Assembly (NCBI GenBank): GCA_964036045.1
Contig: OZ038379.1
Coordinates: 68,106,719-68,170,718, forward strand
Source of the DNA: Eutreptiella sp. 'Long Island Sound 2002'
Taxonomy: Eukaryota; Euglenozoa; Euglenophyceae; Eutreptiales; Eutreptiaceae
Reading direction: 5' to 3'
DNA: 64,000 nucleotides
Made by a program: the position numbers and the translations under genes. Numbering within the stretch: the first letter of the stretch is position 1; every line of letters starts with the position of its first letter. The notes under the pieces were generated by a model that saw only the letters and a list, made by a program, of their open reading frames with translations, ran no database searches and was not told where the DNA came from. Below, in pieces: positions 39,731 through 49,871 of the stretch.

Positions 39731-40830
39731 GACAAACACACCAGCACAGACACCACGCGTGCACGCATCGCGCCACAAACACACACACGACAGGAAACCC
39801 CACACAGACGGCCATCGCCGCGGCCGGCGGACCCCAGGCAGGAGTGGCGGGGAACCGCAAACAGGACCACACCCCAGAGGGGCAAACAACCACGCACCAC
39901 CGCCGGCGGCGGACCCCAGTCAGGAGTGGCAAGGGGCCGCAGCCCGGGCCCTCAGCCAGGAGTGGCGAGGAACACCGACCACCACCGGCGGCGCAACCCG
40001 GCCAAGGGTGGCGGGGAAACACACGCAGAAACCTCCGCCGGGAGTGGCGAGGGACCGCCCACACACCAGCCACACCCCCACCCACACTAACACCAGCAGC
40101 AAGCCCCAGCCGGGGAAACAAACCGCCACACGCCGCCACACACGCGCCAACACACACAGAAGACACACCCACACCCACACCATCGCCACAAACACACAGC
40201 ACACACACGAGCACGCGCCGCGCCACAAACACACGCAACACGGGAAACCCCCACCAAACCCCGCGGAAACAGCCACCACCGCAGCCAGCGGACCCAAGCA
40301 GGGAATGGCGGGGAACCGCGCCCAGGACCCTCAGCCAGGAGTGGCCAACAGCCACCCACCACCAACACCAGCGGACCCCCAGCGAGGAGTGGGGGGGGAC
40401 CGCACCCGGGGCCCTCAGCCAGGAGCGGCGAGGGAACGCCCACGCAGGACCCACAGCCGGAAGCGAGGGACCACGCCTAGCAAACCGGCGGACCTCAGCC
40501 AGGAGTGGCGAAGGCCCACCCCCCACCAACACCAGGGAACCCCAGCCAGGAGCCGTGGGGAACCGCACCCAGGACCCCCAGCCAGGAGTGGCGATGGGCC
40601 ACCCACCACCAATACCAGCGGGCCCCCAGCCAGGAGTGGCAGGGGACCGCAACCGGGGCCCTCAGCCAGGAGTGGCGAGGGAACGCCCGCCAACCCAGAA
40701 CCCACAGCCGGAAGCGAGGGACCACGCCCCGCAAACCGGCGGACCTCAGCCAGGAGTGGCCAAGGGCCACCCTACACCAACACCAGAAGACCCTCAGCCA
40801 GGAGGGGTAGGGGGGTACCCGACGCCACCG
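39731..40830. repeat. Higher-order minisatellite, right part
   Basis: After the TIR element the CA-rich spacer resumes and leads to GCCGCGGCCGGCGGACCCCA (39,820-), the same block that starts a minisatellite at 33,902. CCAGGAGTGGC variants continue to about 39,... 40,060, then a spacer (40,060-40,285), then a longer run to about 40,810. In the last run two ~240-base stretches (40,440-40,680 and 40,680-40,800) repeat CCACAGCCGGAAGCGAGGGA followed by CCACGCC, showing recent duplication. Overlapping frames of 400-500 codons here only reflect the repeat. Confidence 0.8.
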
Positions 40831-42040
40831 GCGGCGAACCACAACCAGGGGAGGCGGGGACACGCACGCAAGCAACACGGCCAGGAAAGGCAAAGAGCCC
40901 CCCCCTCACCACCGCCACCCCACCCGGGAGAGACGGGAAACCCACCAGCACAAACCACGCAGCGAAAAGGGGGGGCTGGACGAAAGGGGCCCATGAAGGA
41001 TGCAGGCGAGGGACCCAGCCTCAGGGGTTTTGGGGGCCCCCCGCTGACCGTATCAGCCCCACCTGAGCACACGCAATAAGGTGGGATACGCCCAGGACCG
41101 TTGGTCAGCGGCCCGCGGTGGCACCGGCCTGGGGGGGTGACCAATGGGCCTGACCAAGAGCACTCCCCACGGCACGTACTGCGGTTCGAGCCCAGCGAGG
41201 GGCTGCGGGTAGGGCACACCGTCCATCAGGGCAGGCAAGAGACACGCCTACCCCGCAAAGACTCCCCCGCGACCCACAGTGTACCCGACCCCGGTGTGGG
41301 GAACGGCCGATGTACCTGGCTACAGAGCAGGTCCATTTGTACCGAGCGGGTACAAATTGGCGGCCGGTACAACAGAGTTACACCCTGACGAGGAGTGCAA
41401 GCACCGGCCCCCCCAAGGGGAAACCCCAGGGGAAGGGACCCGAGCCAGCGTCAAGGACCCCCCCCCCCCCACTCACCACAGCCGGGAAGGCTCGGGCAAG
41501 GCACCAGGGGAACACCGCCCCAAGCGACGCGGCACAGAGAAAGAGGGGGGACGGCACGCAAAGGGGGCGACGGGGGGACACACCACCACGAACAGACCCC
41601 AACCAGGAGAGGCGGGGAACCACACCCTGACCCCGCAGACAGGGCGGGAGAGGGGCCACAACACGCAGCCCCCGCACCCACACTGAGCCGCCAGTCCAAG
41701 CCAGAAAGGCGAGAACAGGCACCCAAAACGCACCACCAACACACCGCACACACGCCCACACGTGCACACAACACACACCGCCAGAGCCACAACCGACACG
41801 AGCCCCACAAGTGCACACCACACACCACAGTGCGAGCACCGCCCGCACCACGAACGCACACAACGCACGAAAACCCAAACAACAAGTACCCAGCAACCCC
41901 CCGCCAGGGGAGCTGCAGGGCCGCCAGAAACACCGCTAGGACACAAGGGTAGACCCACCAAGGCCTCAGCCAGGAGTGGCGAGCGCCCACACGCAGCAAC
42001 ACCCAACCAACCACGCCCATACCCAGGACCAGTGACTGCG
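40831..42040. other. GC-rich DNA, no gene recognised
   Basis: CA/CC-rich sequence with a palindromic GGTAC-rich bit near 41,340-41,370. A B-box-like GGTTCGAGCCC at 41,183 lacks a convincing A box or cloverleaf. One isolated copy of the minisatellite core lies at about 41,968 (CAGCCAGGAGTGGCGAG). Confidence 0.4.
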
Positions 42041-44620
42041 ACCAACGCCCAAATCGAACGCCACAACACCCTCACCAGCAGAAACACCCAGAACCAACGG
42101 AGACACCGTCGGCAACACCAGCAGCCCCAGCACCCACCACAACACCTAAGACACCCACACCAACATCAAACCAACACAAGAAGCCACCCAACACTGACCA
42201 ACGACCACAACTGCGCCACCCACCGACCCGCAACCAGAACCACCGCCGCCAGCATCCAGACCATCAGAAACACCAACCACCAACAATCAAGCCAACACAA
42301 CACCCTCACCATCACCATCACCGGTGGCACCCCCGTCCTCACCACCGCCAACGATACCTACGCACACCAACATCGGATACAACACCTACAACACCCAAGG
42401 CAACAGCATCAACAGCACCAACGCCAGCATCACCCCACCATCAGCGTCGCCACCGGCAACCTCCGCCACCAGAGGCAACAGACGCCATCACAACCGGTGA
42501 ACCAACAAACCACCAAGCCCCGGCCAGAGGAGACGAGGGCACACGCCCAGAACCATCAACAACAACACCCTCGCGACCAAAGCAACCACAGGGCGCCATC
42601 CACCACGCAGTCACGAGCGACAGCCACACCAGCGGCGCCACCAACACCACCCGCACCCATGACCGCCCAGAGCATCGCCTGCACCACCCTCACCAACGGC
42701 AACACCAGCAGCCCACACCACCTACTGCACACCCTCCAAGACAAAGCCACAGGAACCACCCAGCGCCAACCCCCGAACACAGGCCACTGACCGACCGAAC
42801 AAAGACCCACACCAACCAAGAGCAGCATCAGCAACATCAGAGACGCCATAAACCATAACAACGCCCGCAACGACCTCACCACTGCTGTCACCGACACCAC
42901 CACCGACAGTGCGACCTCAGCAACAGCAACCCGGAGCGTCAACGACAGCCACCACGGCGACACCACCCGGTACAACACCATCGGCATCAACACCATCGGC
43001 ATCGACACCAACAGGGGCCAGGGCCAACACACCGACCAGCAACGCCCATGGGAACCTCTGCCAGGAGTGGCCAGGTCCCACCCCCACCGTCAGAACACCA
43101 CCATCCACCAGGGCATCACCTGCAACGCCCTTGCCTCCGGCATCACAGGCAGCGCCAACACCCAGAGCTCCGCTGGCGGCGCCCTCACCAACACCGTCAC
43201 GAGCACCACCGACAACGGCAACACAGCAACACCACCACCCACTCACAGCATCGACACCCTCGACCACAACCGGTGCAACACCTGCCACTAGAGACCCAAG
43301 GACAGCCGAAGGAAATACACCAACACCAGAGACAACCGGCACCACCAGGACAACAAGTTGACCAACCAACAGCCACGGGTGGCACACCCGGAACCGCCGA
43401 CCACCCCAATACAGGCCGCGACCAGCACCAACACAAACAACACCCACGCCACCAGACCACAAAATACCACCTATGACACCCTCACCGTCGGCAACACCAG
43501 CGTTGCCAACACCCACGGCACTATCCACACCACCACCAACCCCACCAACGACGTGCCAAGCTGCCGTCACCGTTGGCGTCACCAAAGACGCCAACAGGGC
43601 TGGCGGACAAACGCCACCAGCGCCACCAACACCAACGCCAGCGGCACCGCAGGGCAACACACCGCCTACCTACAACACCCTCACCATTGGCATCACCGCC
43701 CACCGGAACGACATCACCCGGAGCATCGTCAACAACCACCCCAGGCAGCACAACCAACCATAACAACACCAACATATCCACCACCCTCACCAGCAGCGGC
43801 ACCAGCGGCACCCTCTGCCAGGAGTGGCGAGGAGAAAACCCAACAACGCGGAGTAACCCAGCGTCCCGGACACCCTCACCACCGGAGCGCCACCATCGGC
43901 ACCAACCCCCAACGCACCACCATCATCGTCACCAACGCCACCGACGCCTGACACAACAACCACACAGCGCGCACTAACGGCATCAGCCGAACAATCACCG
44001 ACACCACCTGCACCAATCCCACCGGCGGCATAGCCCGGTTGACCACCTGCGACCGCGAACCGCGGGCACTAACACCCAGAGCATCGCCAACAACACTCCC
44101 GGCCAACACCCACACCGCCCTCAACAACACAACCGGAAGCAGCACCGTCGACCGATGGCCAAATCACCCTCACAAACCACCTCGATACGGGTCCCCCTTC
44201 CCACCCCACCCCCACGAACAACAACGGCATCGCCCACAGCCCCCACCATCTGCAGAACCAGCGACACCATCACCATCACCAACCAAAACACCGACGACGG
44301 CAGCCTCACCAACAACCAACAGCCCCACTACCGCTGCCACCAGCGCCACCACAACAAATCACGCCACCCACTGTCGGCCACACCCACCAGTGCCGCACCC
44401 TACACCACACCTACACCCAACACCTGCAGCAACACCAGCGGACACCCCACCAGCGACATCACCCTCCGCCTGAAGATGATGATCAGCACCAGCAAGAAAG
44501 CCAGCCCCTAACGCCCACAACAGCCCAAAGACCTCCCGCACCTGGACCCACACCCAGAGGCAGCGCCTACACCGACCGGCCATCAGCGTCACCGACACCT
44601 GAGAAGACACCAGCCTCAAT
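42041..44620 (+). pseudogene. Decayed Thr/Asn-rich fibre-like (beta-helix-like) coding sequence
   Basis: Across many frameshifts the translation keeps returning to one style of protein: TNIGYNTYNTQGNSINSTNA near 42,379, DLTTAVTDTTTDSATSATAT near 42,871, RYNTIGINTIGIDTN near 42,970, GITCNALASGITGSANTQSS near 43,112, TTYDTLTVGNTSVANTHGTI near 43,458, and DTITITNQNTDDGSLTNNQ near 44,262. The repeated Y/N-T-L-T-I/V-G-N-T pattern resembles parallel beta-helix or phage-tail/adhesin-type fibres, where short Thr/Asn-rich strands stack. No single frame is long, so the gene is dead or the assembly has many indels. C-rich, G-poor composition favours Thr/Asn/His codons, so part of the pattern could be compositional. 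Confidence 0.35.
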
Positions 44621-44682
44621 GAACTAACGACAAAAAAACTCCCGCCACCGCACCCACATCGTCGGCATCACTGCCAACACAC

Positions 44683-44991
44683 TTGGCCGGGCCGTCATTG
44701 GCACCGCCGCCCATGGCACCACCGGCACGCGTCGCCCACCCTATCATACACCGCTCCGCAACACGCCCCCCCCTTTCCCCTGACAGGACGTGCGCTGCAG
44801 CCCACTGCTGGGACGACGACTACAATGTCCTCTCGGCCATCCGACACCTACTGGGAGCCACGGACCCGCACCAACAAGCCCACCAGCAATCCACAGAACC
44901 GCAGGAACACGACCAACCCATTCCACCACGCTCCATATTCTCCGCTTCCACCGCAGACCGGAATGCGGAGCACCAGCGGGAGGATCCCGAG
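44683..44991 (+). pseudogene. Coding-like segment interrupted by gypsy copy D
   Basis: The frame from 44,683 includes DRTCAAAHCWDDDYNVLSAI, then RHLLGATDPHQQ and STADRNAEHQREDPE. It is cut at 44,991 by the LTR of copy D. If copy D and one CCCGAG are removed, it reads on in frame as PEPDRATTPPPPPLPEKTST at 56,229. No domain is recognised. It probably is an N-terminal or 5' portion of the LINE that continues at 56.2 kb. Confidence 0.4.
44986..44991. other. Target site duplication CCCGAG, left side of gypsy copy D
   Basis: CCCGAG here and at 56,229-56,234 flank the outer LTR ends directly. Gypsy integrases usually make 5-bp duplications, so CCGAG plus one chance base is equally possible. Confidence 0.6.
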
Positions 44992-45775
44992 AAAAGTTTA
45001 TAGTGGTTTCAACACTGTGTTTTTGTCTCTCCTGCTGCTTGCTGCTGGTGTAGGGTTTCCTGCTGCTTGTTTTTGGAGATGAAAACCTTTTGTTTGCTGA
45101 AATATAGTCAATCCAGGATAACCCAAGCCAGAGGTGTGCAAGGAGAAGAGAATCAGGATCAAAGCATGAAGGGCTGCAGTGTAAACAGTGAAAGATTCTT
45201 GGATATTCAGAGAAACTGCAACTCAGGTCAAATCGGAATGCATATTCACAAAGATAGCTGAAATGTTTTGGAAAAGAGTTGGAAAACTGCCCCATGGTCA
45301 CTCTCTCTCCATACTGCCATCTCAGGAGATGTGCACTCTTTGTTTTGGGTCCCATATGTGCTGAGGTGGCAGGGCATGTGGCGATGAGGTCACTGCCATG
45401 TCACATGGAATCTTCCTACTTAGCTAGGCTGACCAGGAATTGAACCCAGGACCTCTCAAAAAGAGGTGCCCAGCCCCCTAGGGTGCATACCACTAGGACA
45501 GCTAAGAATTCATGGAAAAACATAGATAAATTCATAGGCTCTGCCTTGGATATGTCAGTTCTCAGTCCACTCAGGAAATGATGATTTGCCTCACATTGAA
45601 AGGGGATTAAGGGGTCCAATCCATATCCTGATTTGGTGTTTGGTTCCATAGGTCAAAATGTGTTATCACCACTTTTGGTAGGACCAATACTAAGATAGAA
45701 ATGCCTGCATGCTCAGTGCATCCCTAATACAACTAGAGTATGCCTCAAAGCATTGAAAAAGCACTTTTCTTCCTC
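44992..45775 (-). repeat. 3' LTR of gypsy copy D
   Basis: It is collinear with 55,452-56,228 over its whole length. In plus orientation it starts AAAAGTTTATAGTGG; the other end lies in AAGCACTTTTCTT before a C-run. A tRNA-like module is inside (45,503-45,427). Confidence 0.9.
45427..45503 (-). other. tRNA-like module (A and B boxes) in the 3' LTR
   Basis: On the minus strand, the element's sense strand, TGTCCTAGTGGTATGC resembles a tRNA A box. About 30 bases on, GTCCTGGGTTCAATTCC is a near-perfect B box with a consensus TTCAATT T-loop. The inverted pieces CTTAGC ... GCTAAG flank the module like an acceptor stem. The identical module is in the 5' LTR and a cousin is at 2,137-2,215. Pol III could initiate element RNA here, or a SINE was captured by the LTR. 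Confidence 0.45.
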
Positions 45776-45782
45776 CCCCCCT
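45769..45782 (-). other. Polypurine tract of gypsy copy D
   Basis: On the minus strand CAGGGGGGGAGGAAGAAAAG sits directly upstream of the 3' LTR and is absent from the outer edge of the 5' LTR, as expected of the plus-strand priming site. Confidence 0.7.
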
Positions 45783-48007
45783 GTGCTGTGGTGGCCACCA
45801 CTATCGCATTTTAGGCAAAAGGGATTTTTTCTTGGCCTTTCCTTGGTTTCCACATCTACTTTAAAATACCTATAGTTTCCCTCACACAGAAAAATGGGCG
45901 CTCACCATGGCTGGCGCTCTTTTGCTGCTCTGTTTGTAACATTTCCTACAGAAGACTCAGCGCTCATGGCGCTGCCGGGGCTCCTGTGGCTTGGTTGGGT
46001 TAGTTTGGGAGCATGCCAAAACATGTGCATGTGCATCCAATTCCTCCAAGACGCAGCGCGACACAAACCCAACGCAAGACACAATATACACACTCGCATG
46101 AGTTCACGTAAACCTGCTGGCGACCTGTGACCTGTCTTAGGGCGAAGGGAGTCGTAAAAAAGTTAAATTGCCCCTTGGTGGGGTCTTGGGTTCTGCTCAG
46201 TCTCTCCAGGCTGCTGCGTTTCGGCCAGAACACGGCCTACTCAGCGAGGCAGGAATGGGAGAATTATGGACGAATCCACGCAAAAACGAAGCAACCACAC
46301 CAAAATCTGTCAAATGACGGCCTGGAATTTTTCTGAGACAACACACCTGAGCAGAATCCAATTGTGCATCAGAAGCACATTTTTCTAAAAATTATAGTCA
46401 TCTCTACATTTTTTACATCAAGAAATTCCTACGCATAAAAAGGCGGGGCGCAGGAGCGGCTCCTAGCGAAGCGCCGGAAAATGCAGAAATAATGGCATTA
46501 TAAACATATGTCTCACGTAGTCTTGAAAATGACGAGACACACATTGATAAATGAACATACACATTCCACCTACACTAATAGAAGTATCAAAAATTCAAGA
46601 TTTCGAAAATCAACGAAAAAGACTTCAATGAATCAGGTATAAACTACAGGTATGCTCGTCTCGTATGCCGCATACACATTGCCCGTCTCGTGTCTCCGTG
46701 AACGAGTCTTGTAGCACCGCTAACAACGATAGGACGCGATAGAGGGATTGATTAGAGAGATTGCAGATGATTAGAGGTCAGATCAGGGTGATTAGACATA
46801 CACACAAGTGCATAGCAACGTTCTTCGCGTGCGCCCCTCACCTGCTCTCTCTCTCCAGCGGTAGGTAAGGTGAGTAAGCCCAGGCGGGGCCACCCCCTGG
46901 AGTTCGTGATTGTGGTGCGGATGGGCAGGTTTGCCCAAAACAGTCGTGCATACTCGCGCATGCACACACGCATTAAAGGGTAGGTTACGCGAAGTGCGCA
47001 CGGTAAACCTTGTTTAGGCTACCCAGGGGCTCCTCGGTACGTTCCTTAAGAGAACCTGAGGAGTCCCTTAACGCTTGCTTGCTTGACAGGGGTAGCTGAT
47101 TCTTCAGCGTGTTTGCGGACAGTGTATTATAGGTCACTCTGAGAAGCGTATAACACGTGGAGAGTGGCTTGGTTCCTCCGCCGCAAACGCCCCTTCATCT
47201 GCCTTTGCTTTACAGGTGGGCAGGTAGGGTGATTGGTGCAGCAGCATACGATTTTTTTCATGCCCTGCCAAACAAGGGCCCAGATCACACAAACAAATAA
47301 CTCCCCTCTGCCTGTGGCAGAGCAGGGAGTCCGACTCCTTCGACATCTGCGCCGTGCACGCAAAGAGCACCTCTTCCCTCCAAGCCCTAGCAGGGGAAAC
47401 GCGTTGTGGCGTCCCCTGTTAGGCCACAGTTGCTTAGCAGCGCTGTGTTCTCTTGTCTTCTTCGCAGAAGGGTCGCCAGGACCCACGACATATTCTTCAA
47501 CAACACCCACTAGGGTGTGCGTGTAGGAGTGGTAGTCCTGAGTGGGGGCTTGAGCCAGTTGCCCCAGTGCTCGCCCACCAGGATGGTGCCACTGTAGGGT
47601 GTGTAGGACCTGTAGTGCGTGTGTCACTGTCCCAGCCGTTTCCTGCAATTTTAGCAGGGTTGGTGGGCTGTGGCAGTGGTTAGGTCAGTGTTTTGGCCAC
47701 TTAGGTAAACGGCGTTTTCATGCCTTCATAGCTTTTGGCCACCCCTCCCTGTAGTAGACAGATAGGTAGGGAAAACAATACCTGGATTAGTACGCTGGGT
47801 ATTCCCCAAAGGTTTTGCGCCAGCACAGAAATTCGGCGCTTAGGGAAGAGGAGACCCGGGGCGTACCCCGTGGCATCAATAAGCCAACCCTCCAGGATTA
47901 GCAAGCGTGCAGACTTGGGTATAATTAGGACACCACTTCTGAGGCTTGCTCTCAGGACCTTAGGAATAGCACACTCACACATACGTTTTGGCAGGTAAGG
48001 GTAAGGT
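45783..48007. other. 3' non-coding region of gypsy copy D with an embedded repeat
   Basis: No coding sequence. From 46,860 to 47,840 it contains a copy of the repeat also found at 3,180-4,120 (see that entry). Left of 46,860 it is AT-rich with tiny frames. Either this repeat is a nested solo LTR of another family or it is the native 3' region of this gypsy family. Confidence 0.5.
46860..47840 (+). repeat. LTR-like repeat related to 3,180-4,120
   Basis: The same landmarks occur in the same order: AAGGTGAGTAAGCCCAGG at 46,865, CCTTGTTTAGGCTACCC at 47,009, GCTTGCTTG at 47,073, GGGCCCAGATCACAC at 47,275, TTTGGCCACCCCT at 47,735 and GCCAGCACAGAAATTCGGCGC at 47,819-47,839. The copies are clearly diverged. 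The end followed by a GGCGC primer-site-like sequence suggests an LTR in plus orientation. Confidence 0.5.
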
Positions 48008-48862
48008 TCAGTCCCTAGCTTTAGTCTTAGAGGCAAGCGTCTCAGCGAGCCTCAACAACTCACCAAGGTTGTTCTGGGACAAGTAGTCCACCAGAACTGA
48101 GTTTAGGCGTCCCTCAGGTAGAACAAATGCAGAGAAGGGCATCCAGGTGGCCTCTTCGACTCCAAACCCTTCCAAGAGGGTGAGGAAGCGCCAACCCTGG
48201 CGATAGCGGCCGCGTAGGACAGACTTCACCAGGTAGAAGCCCTCCTTAGCCATCTCCTCGGCGTTCATGTCGGGGAGTTCACCTTCAACTTCCATAGGGC
48301 TGGCAGCCCCTTGTAGGTCCAGAGCGGCGATTTCCTCGTCGTTCAGCTCCCACTCCTCCCCACAGAGGTCTTCAGGATCATAGTAGCGCTTCAGGTGTTG
48401 AGCAGCGCACACCAGGGTCCCCCCTAGACGGGGAGAACACCGCACGGTGATACGGTGTCCATCCACTGATAGAATCTTGTACGGCCCGAAGTATGGGTCA
48501 TCGCTGGTAGAGCGTGGCCAGGCGGGTAGTCGACTGTGGTGCACCAGCACCCAGTCCCCCTCTTGGTAGGTGGCCGGTACTCGGTGCTTGTTCTTCTTGT
48601 TCCACTGACGCTCCCTCACTCTCTGGTGCATAGCCTTGGCCTTGTCCACCTTCGCTTGTTGCTCTTGGACCCATTCACCCACAGAAGAATGGGTGTCCTC
48701 CGGATAGGGGGCATGTAGGAACCATGCCGGGCGCCCTAGGAATAGCTCATGGGGCGAGTAGCCAGTAGCTGAACTCTCTTGGGAGTTCATCATCAAGGAT
48801 ATGACGGGGAGTAGTCTCACCCAGTCTCTGGTGCAGTTCAGCTTTGCACCATATCCGAACAT
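48008..48862 (-). pseudogene. Integrase C-terminus and chromodomain-like end, gypsy copy D
   Basis: A 284-codon frame entered by a frameshift near 48,860. It starts within the integrase core after the Glu (RDWVRLLPVISLMMNSQESS), continues with the basic GDWVLVHHSRLPAWPRSTSD fold and an acidic spacer, then GFYLVKSVLRGRYRQGWRFL and LEGFGVEEATWMPFSAFVL, a chromodomain-like module with the E-x-TW-x-P signature. Chromodomains steer integration to marked chromatin. The stop at 48,008 is probably the natural end of Pol. Confidence 0.8.
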
Positions 48863-49715
48863 TCTCCTTCAGGACACGGATCTGTCGCTCACATAGGGGG
48901 TTGCTCGTGTGAGAGTAGGGAATCCCCGTAGACACCTGGACATTAAGGGATCACAGGACCCTCTTGTACCAGCCGGTATCTGAGCGTACTCGTACGTCCT
49001 CATCGGAGTTGATCTCCTTGGGCGCCCCATAGACACAAAACCACTCCTCCAGGAGTATCTTGATAGTCTCCTCCCCGGTAATGTGCTTGGTACATGGGAA
49101 CACCCTGGTAGGCCTGGTCAACCCACAGGTTACCACGAGGGCGAAGTCATAGCCCCCGAACTTCGGCATCTCCGTGTAGTCCACGTATAGAACACTGTTA
49201 GCACAGTGAGGGATGGGCAGGGTCGAGTAGAGACCTCTGTCCCTGATATCCCCTGGTTTACAGGACCTGCACAGGCACTTGTCCACGATAGGCTGGAGGG
49301 ATTTCCGCAGTTGGTCGTCAGTCCACGTAGTGTGGAACCACTGCTTGAACAGCCTCAGGGTACGGTCAGCACCCACATGACCGCTGGACTCATGGGTCCA
49401 CTTCAGCAGCGCTGGGACTCGGTCACTAGGCACCACGATGCAGTCCTCGTGCCAGAGGTAGCTCTTGTCCCTCTTCCACTGGTCTTGGTTGACCAGGAGG
49501 GGTTCAAGGCGTTTCTCCGGGCGCTTGTAGATATCCTCAAACTCCTTCAGGTACTCCGATTGTTGGAGTCCATCCAGGGGGCGTATCATTGTCATGTTGA
49601 GGTCCAAGTAGACGTCCATACGGCTGAACGCCTCCTTAGCCAGCGCTTCAGACCGGGCACCAATCAGGGCGTCGAAGTTGTTGCGGCTGATGTAGTCGGC
49701 ACACTCGTCCTTCAC
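48747..49715 (-). pseudogene. RNase H end and integrase core, gypsy copy D
   Basis: One frame with an internal TGA at 48,951-48,953 (Arg in copy A). It begins with KDECADYISRNNFDALIG (RNase H end). Next come the zinc-binding HHCC module (THESSGHVGADRTL ... VDKCLCRSCK), the core VLYVDYTEMPKFGGYDFALV (Asp), INSDEDVRVRSDTGWYKR (Asp) and NPLCERQIRVLKENV (Glu). All catalytic residues are present, so the domain was disabled by the stop and by the frameshift near 48,860. Confidence 0.85.
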
Positions 49716-49871
49716 TCCCTAGATATGGTGTACCGTCAGCCGTAGTTGACTGAGGTAGGTCCACCAGCGCCGTAGCTTGGCCTTCTCAGGTGAGGGACCC
49801 TTCTGGAAACTGGGGACCGGTTCTTGGTCGCACAACCAGACCACAGGGTTACTCCCCAACAGTCGTGCTTG

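Noticed and set aside
39549-41079. Frames of 505 and 411 codons
   Set aside because: Same minisatellite; the first frame even starts inside the right TIR region and crosses the insertion border.
41100-41215. Possible tRNA at a GGTTCGAGCCC B-box-like sequence
   Set aside because: No acceptable A box at the right distance and no cloverleaf could be drawn.
44992-45775. Stand-alone MITE or introner with short AGAAAAGT ends
   Set aside because: First suspected from the two ~780-bp copies, but the PBS, PPT, internal gag-pol and target duplication show they are the LTR pair of one gypsy element.
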